A DNA stretch of 19,919 bases from JBCCFK01 sp965262315 (GTDB lineage: Bacteria; Actinomycetota; Acidimicrobiia; Acidimicrobiales; UBA8592): assembly GCA_965262315.1 (NCBI GenBank), contig CBDHFJ010000056.1, positions 1 to 19,919 of the forward strand, written 5' to 3'. Positions 1-5,815 of this stretch are shown here, one piece after another. How positions within the stretch are numbered: position 1 is the stretch's first letter; each line of letters begins with the position of its first letter. A program made the translations under genes and the position numbers. The notes beneath the pieces were generated by a model. It ran no database searches, was not told the origin of the DNA, and saw nothing but the letters and a program-made list of their open reading frames with translations.

Positions 1-148
1 GCACCCGCACCGGCTCGGACCGGATCTCGATCATGCAGTTCGAGTTCGAGCTCGGCGACGGCGGTCATCTCGAGTGGCTGCTGAGCACCATCAAGCGCAT
101 CGACGGGTGTACGACGCGTACCGGGTGGTTCCGGGCAAGGGGAGCTGA
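1..148 (+). CDS. rel: 3' end of bifunctional (p)ppGpp synthetase/hydrolase (Rel/RelA/SpoT), C-terminal ACT domain, apparent frameshift
   Basis: Only the last ~48 codons are in the window. Reading from base 3 gives a typical end of the C-terminal ACT regulatory domain of long Rel proteins, including SDRISIMQFEFELGD and HLEWLLSTIKRID. At about base 105 the reading must move by one base: the expected ending VYDAYRVVPGKGS and its TGA (146-148) lie in another frame, starting with the GTG at 107. The simplest explanation is one missing base between 105 and 107 (GG where a full glycine codon is expected). Rel makes and degrades the alarmone (p)ppGpp in the cytoplasm, and the ACT domain senses amino-acid or ribosome state. 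Rel upstream of hisS is a common actinobacterial arrangement, although here accessory genes lie between them. Identity is confident. Whether the frameshift is real is unknown. Confidence 0.85.
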   Translation, partial: HPHRLGPDLDHAVRVRARRRRSSRVAAEHHQAHRRVYDAYRVVPGKGS

Positions 149-150
149 AC

Positions 151-196
151 CCGGCCACCGAACGGGCGAAAACCCGCCGGTCCCCTCGGTGGCCGG
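151..196 (+). terminator. Stem-loop after rel (11-bp perfect inverted repeat)
   Basis: CCGGCCACCGA (151-161) pairs perfectly with TCGGTGGCCGG (186-196). The 24-base loop can itself fold (CGGG with CCCG around an A-rich turn). The repeat starts two bases after the rel stop, so a rel transcription terminator is the natural reading. There is no T-tract, as is usual in GC-rich actinobacteria. The right arm lies immediately upstream of the -10 element of the next gene, so an operator role is also possible. Confidence 0.5.
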
Positions 197-200
197 TCGC

Positions 201-206
201 TACGGT
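201..206 (+). promoter_or_regulatory. -10 element (TACGGT) for leaderless PEP mutase-family gene
   Basis: TACGGT fits the TANNNT actinobacterial -10 consensus and ends six bases before the ATG at 213, so the predicted transcription start is the A of the start codon. No Shine-Dalgarno sequence or clear -35 box is visible. The same arrangement recurs at six other sites in the window. Confidence 0.55.
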
Positions 207-212
207 GCGCGC

Positions 213-1013
213 ATGATTCACGACGCCCTCCGCTCCCGCTTCCGAGAACTCCACCAGCGCCCCGACCTCTTCGTGCTGCCCAACCCCTGGGACATCGGGT
301 CGGCTCGCATCCTGGAGGCGCAGGGGTTCGAGGCGCTGGCCACCACGAGCTCGGGCCTGGCCTGGTCACTCGGCTGCGACGACGGCGACGTGGAGCTGCC
401 GACGTTGCTCGATCATGTCTCGGCGTTGTGCGCCGCGGTCGAGGTCCCGGTGAGTGTGGACGCCGAACGGTGTTTCGCCGACGATCCCGAGGGGGTGGCC
501 GCAACCGTCGACGCCCTCGCCGACGTCGGCGCCGCAGGGTGTTCGATCGAGGACTGGAATCCGGCCGCAGGCGCCATCGACCCGTTCGAGGTCAGCCTTG
601 CCCGCGTCCGAGCCGCTGTCGACGCTGCCGACCGCCATGGCATGGTGATCACCGCCCGGGCCGAGAACCTGCTTCGAGGTGTCGACGACCTCGACGACAC
701 CGTGCGTCGCCTGGTCGCGTTCGCCGAGGCCGGGGCCGAGTGTGTGTACGCGCCCGCACTCCGGCGCGCCGAGGACATCGCCCTGGTGGTGGGCGAGGTG
801 GGTGCAGCCGTGAACGTCCTGCTCATGCCGGGTGTCCCGGAGGTGTCGGAGCTGCGGACGCTCGGCGTTCGGCGCGTGTCGACCGGCGGGGCGCTCGCTC
901 GGGCTGCCTACGGTGCGCTCGTCGAGGCCGGCGAGGAGCTGGTCACCGGGAGGGTCGGCCATGCGTCGGCAGCGCCACCGGGGTCGGCGATCTCGGCGCT
1001 CATCGCCCGCTGA
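213..1013 (+). CDS. Isocitrate lyase/phosphoenolpyruvate mutase family protein
   Basis: A 266-residue protein of the PEP mutase/isocitrate lyase superfamily, which are metal-dependent TIM-barrel enzymes acting on C-C or C-P bonds of 2-oxoacid-like substrates. Family marks are LPNPWDIGSARILEAQGF near the N-terminus, LATTSSGLAWSLG, an acidic DAE (D83-E85) where the family binds Mg2+, GAAGCSIED (E113, D114) and ITARAENLL. The KKCGH catalytic loop of true isocitrate/methylisocitrate lyases is absent, so lyase activity on those substrates is unlikely, and the actual substrate cannot be told. The start was set at the ATG at 213, although the frame stays open upstream into rel, because homology begins just after it and a -10 element lies at 201-206. 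It is a single-gene unit, converging with the minus-strand NTF2-like gene only six bases away. Confidence 0.82.
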   Translation: MIHDALRSRFRELHQRPDLFVLPNPWDIGSARILEAQGFEALATTSSGLAWSLGCDDGDVELPTLLDHVSALCAAVEVPVSVDAERCFADDPEGVAATVDALADVGAAGCSIEDWNPAAGAIDPFEVSLARVRAAVDAADRHGMVITARAENLLRGVDDLDDTVRRLVAFAEAGAECVYAPALRRAEDIALVVGEVGAAVNVLLMPGVPEVSELRTLGVRRVSTGGALARAAYGALVEAGEELVTGRVGHASAAPPGSAISALIAR

Positions 1014-1019
1014 GCGACC

Positions 1020-1466
1020 TCACCCGCCCATCCGCTCCAACATGGCCTTCATCTGCTCGTGGACCAGGTTGATGGCCTGGAGTGGACGGATCATGACCTT
1101 GAACTCGGTGATCATTCCGTCGTCGTCGCAGGTGATGATGTCGACACCGTTGACGTGCTTGCCGTCGATCGAGGTCTCGAACTCCAACATCGCCTGATTC
1201 CCCTGGCGGATCACTTTCGTGTAGCCGAAGCCCCCCTCGCTCTGACCGTCGCCGCTCGGCTTCGGATCGCCGCCCAGCGTGCCGCCTGCGGCGGTCAGGT
1301 ACAGCTTGGTGATCTCGATGCCTTCCTGGGGCGTGAACACGATTGGCGACAGGAACACGACGTCGGGATGCAGGACGGCATCCAGTCCGTCGTCCAGGCG
1401 GCCGCGGAGGTGGTCGTGCCACCGTTCGAGGCAGACGTCGATCGGGGCGCGGGGCTCGTCGCTCAT
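1020..1466 (-). CDS. Nuclear transport factor 2 (NTF2)/SnoaL-like family protein
   Basis: A 148-residue single-domain protein with the cone-like NTF2/SnoaL fold pattern. An N-terminal helix (CLERWHDHLRGRLDDGLDAV) is followed by LHPDVVFLSPIVFTP, then FGYTKVIRQGNQAMLEFE, a strand pair ending DGKHVNGVDIITCDDDG and the closing strand ITEFKVMIRPLQAIN. Family members range from small-molecule isomerases and hydrolases to binding proteins, and many actinobacterial ones are uncharacterised, so no reaction is assigned. The start is the ATG at 1466 (MSDEPRAP). A TTG at 1484 in the same frame would add six residues but has no better signal. It is divergent from the Hsp90-family gene across 95 bases and convergent with the PEP mutase-family gene. 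Confidence 0.75.
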   Translation of the reverse strand: MSDEPRAPIDVCLERWHDHLRGRLDDGLDAVLHPDVVFLSPIVFTPQEGIEITKLYLTAAGGTLGGDPKPSGDGQSEGGFGYTKVIRQGNQAMLEFETSIDGKHVNGVDIITCDDDGMITEFKVMIRPLQAINLVHEQMKAMLERMGG

Positions 1467-1561
1467 GTCCGCATGGTGGCACAACCCAGGGGTGGGCGAG
1501 TGACCTGTGCCGACCGACCCAGTCGCCTCACGACCGGGGAGCCGGAGGCCGATGGGCGGTC

Positions 1562-3439
1562 GTGAGTCCCGACACCAAGCCGCGGCCGAGCGACGGCGTG
1601 GAGAGCCACGAGACGGGCGTCGACCTCGCAGGGCTGATGGCCGTGCTGTCCCAGCACCTGTACTCGACGCCGGACGTGGCGATCCGGGAGCTCGTCCAGA
1701 ACGCCCATGACGCCGTCACGCGGCGCCACCTCGTGGATGCAGAAGCGCCACCCGCCTGGATCGAGGTGCGGGCGGACGAGCAGGGGCGGACGCTCGACGT
1801 GCACGACAACGGCGCCGGCCTCACGCTGGACGAGATCCACGCGTGCCTGGCGACGGTCGGGGTCGGTGCGACGCGGACGATGCGAGAGCAGGGGCTCTCC
1901 GAGGACCTCATCGGCCTGTTCGGCCTCGGGTTCCTGTCCGCGTTCGTGGTGGCCGACGAGGTGGTGGTCACCACCACCAGCCACCGGACGCCCGGCGAGA
2001 CGTGGCAGTACCGCAGCTTCGACGGTTTCCGGTACTCGGTGTTGCCGGCGACGCCGGGGCCGGTCGGGACCGTGGTGCGCCTCCATCTGAGCTCCGACTT
2101 CGCCGATCTCGGGTCGCCGGCCATGGTTCGGGCGGTCCTCGATCGGTATTGCCGGCTCTTGCCGCTCCCGGTGGTGGTCGACGGGGGAGGGGCCGTCAAC
2201 CTGACGCCACCCTGGCGCTCGTCGGACGCGAACGACGGCTCTCGGCTGGAGTTCGCCGCGGCGTTCGAGTCGCGGTTCGAGCCCATCGCCGCGCTGCCGA
2301 TCGAGACCCCCGACCAGTGGCTCCAGGGCCAGCTGTGGATCCATGGGGGATCGACGTACGGCAACGCGGACAACCGCCGCCTCTCGGTGTACGTCCGGGG
2401 GATGCTCCTGGCCGAGAACGACGTCGACGTCCTGCCCCGCTGGGCCGGGTTCGTCAGTGGCGTCGTGGAGTCGGCTCGGCTGACCCCGACCGCGAGCCGC
2501 GAGACCCTCCAGCGTGACGCGGCGTACACCGAGGCCCAGATGGTGATCGCGGAGGCGCTGACCGCGGGCCTGGCCGCGCTCGCCGCGCGTTCGCCTGCGG
2601 CGTGGCGTCGTGTGCTCGCCCGGCACGGTGAGGCCCTCCTGGGTGCGGCGGTGACCGACGATCGACTCTTCGAGCTGGTGGCCGACCGAGCCGAGATCCC
2701 GACATCGCACGGCACGATCCCGGTGGCCGAGCTCCGCGTCGGTCGTCGTGTCCACGTGAGCCTCGGCGCAGAGCGAGGCTTCGAGGAGGTCCTGTTCCAT
2801 GCGCTGGGCGTGCCCATCGCTCGTGGCGGGCGCTACGGCGTGCTCCCGTTCCTGCGCCGGTACGCCGATGCCCACGACCTGGTGCTGGTGGAGGTCGGCA
2901 GCGACGACGGCAACGCCGCGATCTTCGAGCCCATCGAGGTGAGCGCGGACGTGCAGACGTGGCTCGATCGGGAACTCGGCGGCGAGGACCAGGCGGTCAT
3001 CGCCGCGCGCTTCGACCCGGCCACGGTGCCCCTCGTCGTGATCCCCGACCGCGAGGCCGAGCTGAAGCATCGCTTGGACGACGACGAGATCGATCGGCGA
3101 GCCGGCAGTGGCATGGCCGGCCTGGCCCGGCTGCACACCGAACCGCTGGCCGATCGCCCGCGCACGCGGGTGTACGTCAACCTCGAGTGTCCGTCGGTCG
3201 CACGCCTCGTCGACCACCGCGCCAGCCGCCCCGCCGCCGTCACGCGCGGCCTGACGTTCCTGCGGGCGCTCAAGGTGTTGATGATGGCGTCGGACCGCGA
3301 TCGCGGCGGGCTGGTCGACATCAACGGCGCGCTGGCAGACACGCTCGCCGTGATCGACGGGTTGGTGCTCGAGGAGCGCCACGGTCCCGGTCCTCACCAC
3401 ATCGATCCCCCCGACCAACCGAACAAGGAAGGCAGCTGA
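1562..3439 (+). CDS. Hsp90-family ATPase (HtpG-like chaperone)
   Basis: A 625-residue protein, close to the usual HtpG length. The N-terminal GHKL ATPase is clear: IRELVQNAHDA with E43 and N47 (general base and Mg-binding positions in Hsp90), D82-N-G-A-G86 contacting adenine, and GLFGLGFLSAF (118-128) as the glycine-rich lid motif. The middle domain carries TASRETLQ with R313, the equivalent of the arginine that reaches the gamma-phosphate. The C-terminal third diverges strongly from HtpG but has a plausible dimerisation region, and no MEEVD tail is present (it ends NKEGS). The start chosen is the GTG at 1562, matching the HtpG N-terminal register; about 73 open codons upstream look non-coding. 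It is an ATP-dependent cytoplasmic chaperone by family. The stop overlaps the start of the TPR-like gene by one base, so the two are very likely co-translated. The symbol htpG is withheld because this looks like a divergent paralogue. Confidence 0.85.
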   Translation: MSPDTKPRPSDGVESHETGVDLAGLMAVLSQHLYSTPDVAIRELVQNAHDAVTRRHLVDAEAPPAWIEVRADEQGRTLDVHDNGAGLTLDEIHACLATVGVGATRTMREQGLSEDLIGLFGLGFLSAFVVADEVVVTTTSHRTPGETWQYRSFDGFRYSVLPATPGPVGTVVRLHLSSDFADLGSPAMVRAVLDRYCRLLPLPVVVDGGGAVNLTPPWRSSDANDGSRLEFAAAFESRFEPIAALPIETPDQWLQGQLWIHGGSTYGNADNRRLSVYVRGMLLAENDVDVLPRWAGFVSGVVESARLTPTASRETLQRDAAYTEAQMVIAEALTAGLAALAARSPAAWRRVLARHGEALLGAAVTDDRLFELVADRAEIPTSHGTIPVAELRVGRRVHVSLGAERGFEEVLFHALGVPIARGGRYGVLPFLRRYADAHDLVLVEVGSDDGNAAIFEPIEVSADVQTWLDRELGGEDQAVIAARFDPATVPLVVIPDREAELKHRLDDDEIDRRAGSGMAGLARLHTEPLADRPRTRVYVNLECPSVARLVDHRASRPAAVTRGLTFLRALKVLMMASDRDRGGLVDINGALADTLAVIDGLVLEERHGPGPHHIDPPDQPNKEGS

Positions 3440-5679
3440 TGCCCGTACGCGACATCTTCTCCTGGCTCGACGACGCCGACGCGGCGATCGGTGATGGCAC
3501 CGGTGCAGCGACCCGTACCTATTGGGAGCTGTGGGAGAGCTCGGATGCGCAGGACGCCGAGGGGGTGCGCGCCGCCAAGGAGCAGTTCGTGGCGTTGGCC
3601 CGCGCCCACAACCTGCCGTGGCTGGAGGTCTTCGGTCGCCACTGGGACCTGCAGTGGCGACTGACCGGCGAGGGCCAGGGCGCCGCCGCCGTCAGCGATG
3701 CCGTGGAGCTGTTCGAGATCGCGCACCGACCCGAGAACGTCGACTGCCCACAGACGATCTGCTCGGCACAGGATCTGTGCATCGCCTACTCGCGAACCGA
3801 CGGCCCTGGCTACGCCGACGCCGTCATTGCGGCCGCATCGGACACGCTCGACCGCATCGACCCGACGTGGCCCTGCTACGACTGCGTCAGCGCGGAGCTG
3901 CGCGACGGCCTGATCAACGCCGGCCGCCACGACGATGCGCTTGCGCTGATCGACGAGACCGTCGTGGCGATCCGCAGCGAGGGCGAGCAGCCGACGATCG
4001 GGTTCGAGCGCGCCCGGCTGGTGGCGCTGTTGGCATCGGATCGCGTCGCCGAGGCGCTCGTCGCGGCCGATGGCGTGGACCCCGACCGCTTCGCCGAGCA
4101 CATGCGCTGGGAGCGCAGCGCGTTCGACCTCCAGGTCGCCCGCGTGCGTCTGGGCAACGGTGATGTCGACCGAGCGCTCAGCGAGTTCGGGCAGGCGATG
4201 TCGCCGCTCGAACACCCGTCACTGGCGCCCGATTGGCTCCAGCTGGCCCGCGACCTGCTGCGCGCCGGCGTGCTCGAGAACGGCAACGAGCCGTCGGCCA
4301 CGATCGTGGAGCTGGCCCATCTGCTCCACGACCGAGGCGCCTACCGCCACGCTTTCGACGCGGCGCGGCTGGCCGGCCAGGCCGCGGCCGCCCGTGGTGC
4401 GCGTCGATCCGCCGAGCGGGCGTTGACCCTCGCCGAGTCCATCGCCGCCGAGCTCGTCGACCCGTCCTCGGTCGGCCAGCACCTGTCTCATCTGCGTGCG
4501 GCCATCGCCGCGGCACCCTCCGAGATCGCGCCGGCGGCCACGTTCGACGTCCGGGTGGAGGCGTGGGAGACGGCCCGGGAGGAAGGGGCCCTGGAGCCCG
4601 AGGACATCCCCGACCTCGTGGCCACCCTGGCCGACCAGGGCTGGCGGGATGCGCCCAGAGAGGTCCTCTGGCAGCGTGTGGCGGATCATCCCGCCGACGA
4701 GCAGTCCACGATGATGCTGTTCGAGCTGTACTTCGTGGCGCGCGATCGTGACGGTCAGGACCGCGTGATCGCCAACGTGGAGCCGGTGGACCCATCGCTC
4801 GCTCACTGGTTCCGAGCGCGTCAGGCCGCCGCGGCCGGCGACTGGCCGACGGTGAGCGACGAGTGTGCGGCCGTCGTGGCCCTGGACCCGGGCGTGTGCA
4901 ACACCCGTCGTCTGTGGGCGGAGGCCGAACGCCGTGTCGGCAACCACGACGCCGCCGTGGTCCTTTCCCGGGAGGTGCTCGCACTCGCCGGGGACGATGC
5001 GACCCGCGGCGACTGGTGGGACGCGATCCTGCACGGCACGCTGGCCGAAGAGTGGGAGTTGGTGCGGCGTGCCTGTGCCGCGCTCGACATCGAACTGGTG
5101 GAGCCCTCCGGCCCCGTCGAGGAACAGTGGGAGCGCTGCCTGATCACCTTCGTCGACGACGATGGACGGGAGCGGACCCACACCGCCCGACGCACCGGCC
5201 CTGCGACGGCCCAGATCGTGAACGTCGCGCACCCGGGCGTCCCACAGCACTTCGACGACGTCGTGGTCTTCGAGCCCGTGCCGATGGATCCGGTGCCCGA
5301 TGACCCGGAGGAGGCCGGGTCGACACTGCGTCGCTACCCGGCGGTCCTGACGAGGCGACCCGGCGGCTGTCGCGCAGTCGTCGTCGAGGGTGCCTTCGAC
5401 GACGACCAGTGGGTGCAGTTCCGGGACTCGCTCTACGACCGGGGCTTCCCGGTCTGGGCGTATGCCGGCGAGTACCGCACGCTCGACGACGGCCGAGAGA
5501 TCGAGGTGCTGCCGGCCGCCATCGCCCTCCGCCCCGAGGCATCGGCGGCCGAGCTCGCGGACGCGCTGGACGAGCTCACGGCGGGGTGGGAGCCGGCGCC
5601 CGCATGGGTCGACTTCGCCGCCGAACTCGGACGTGACGTCGATCTCCACGCCAGCCGCGCCGAGGCCCTCTGGAACTGA
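3439..5679 (+). CDS. TPR-like helical repeat protein encoded with the Hsp90-family gene
   Basis: A 746-residue, mostly alpha-helical protein. Residues ~10-560 are a series of helix pairs with TPR-like spacing of A/G/L (for example LINAGRHDDALALIDETV, ARVRLGNGDVDRALSEF, LWAEAERRVGNHDAAVVLSREVLAL). The last ~180 residues form a separate alpha/beta-looking region (CRAVVVEGAFDDDQW, FPVWAYAGEYRTLDDG) that I do not recognise. There is no signal peptide or membrane segment. Cysteines cluster at 103, 108, 114, 146 and 149, the last two as CYDC. The ATG at 3439 overlaps the Hsp90 stop (TGATG) and follows a good ribosome site, AAGGAAGG at 3424-3431. The frame is open much further upstream, but that region overlaps the Hsp90 gene and is a shadow. 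TPR proteins are classic Hsp90 partners in eukaryotes; a co-chaperone or client-adaptor role here is inference from operon context only. Confidence 0.8.
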   Translation: MPVRDIFSWLDDADAAIGDGTGAATRTYWELWESSDAQDAEGVRAAKEQFVALARAHNLPWLEVFGRHWDLQWRLTGEGQGAAAVSDAVELFEIAHRPENVDCPQTICSAQDLCIAYSRTDGPGYADAVIAAASDTLDRIDPTWPCYDCVSAELRDGLINAGRHDDALALIDETVVAIRSEGEQPTIGFERARLVALLASDRVAEALVAADGVDPDRFAEHMRWERSAFDLQVARVRLGNGDVDRALSEFGQAMSPLEHPSLAPDWLQLARDLLRAGVLENGNEPSATIVELAHLLHDRGAYRHAFDAARLAGQAAAARGARRSAERALTLAESIAAELVDPSSVGQHLSHLRAAIAAAPSEIAPAATFDVRVEAWETAREEGALEPEDIPDLVATLADQGWRDAPREVLWQRVADHPADEQSTMMLFELYFVARDRDGQDRVIANVEPVDPSLAHWFRARQAAAAGDWPTVSDECAAVVALDPGVCNTRRLWAEAERRVGNHDAAVVLSREVLALAGDDATRGDWWDAILHGTLAEEWELVRRACAALDIELVEPSGPVEEQWERCLITFVDDDGRERTHTARRTGPATAQIVNVAHPGVPQHFDDVVVFEPVPMDPVPDDPEEAGSTLRRYPAVLTRRPGGCRAVVVEGAFDDDQWVQFRDSLYDRGFPVWAYAGEYRTLDDGREIEVLPAAIALRPEASAAELADALDELTAGWEPAPAWVDFAAELGRDVDLHASRAEALWN

Positions 5680-5763
5680 CTGGGCCGCGACGCGTCGGCG
5701 TCAGTTGCGGGCGCGACGGGAGCGGTCGCCGCTGGGAGCCACCAACCGCCGGCCGCCGGGGAG

Positions 5764-5769
5764 TACCGT
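5764..5769 (+). promoter_or_regulatory. -10 element (TACCGT) for leaderless mini-ORF and membrane protein
   Basis: TACCGT (TANNNT) ends seven bases before an ATG at 5777. The predicted transcript starts at or next to that ATG, 35 bases upstream of the GTG of the large downstream gene. It lies in the 5680-5776 intergenic space, which otherwise holds only short GC-rich inverted repeats. Confidence 0.45.
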
Positions 5770-5776
5770 CGAGTCG

Positions 5777-5815
5777 ATGCGGCGCATTGATCGCGACCTC
5801 GGGACAGCCACGTGA
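5777..5815 (+). CDS. Possible leaderless 12-codon upstream ORF (MRRIDRDLGTAT)
   Basis: ATG at 5777 opens a 12-codon frame ending at TGA 5813-5815. The stop overlaps the GTG start (5812-5814) of the membrane-protein gene as GTGA. The ATG lies seven bases after a TANNNT -10 element, exactly like the leaderless starts of annotated genes nearby. The large downstream gene has no strong ribosome site of its own, so the mini-ORF could bring terminating ribosomes to its GTG (translational coupling). The peptide is basic then polar and has no recognisable function. It could also be coincidence, with the transcript simply having a 35-base leader. Confidence 0.35.
   Translation: MRRIDRDLGTAT

Noticed and set aside
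1343..1561. N-terminal extension of the Hsp90-family gene by 73 codons
   Set aside because: The extension overlaps the start of the NTF2-like gene on the other strand, is Arg-rich and low-complexity, and lies outside the HtpG N-terminal register.
1463..3418. Long minus-strand open frame (about 650 codons) opposite the Hsp90-family gene, and similar ones opposite hisS/aspS (8285-10513) and mltG (15962-17662)
   Set aside because: In GC-rich DNA the antisense frames of real genes rarely contain stops. Their translations are low-complexity (Arg/Gly/His/Asp-rich) and show no domain, while the plus strand encodes clear proteins.
5680..5763. Short inverted repeats after the TPR-like gene (GACGC/GCGTC at 5689-5702, AGCGG/CCGCT at 5721-5733, GCGAC/GTCGC at 5713-5729)
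   Set aside because: Five-base GC stems that overlap each other are common by chance at this composition, and there is no T-tract. A terminator is likely somewhere here but I cannot choose one.
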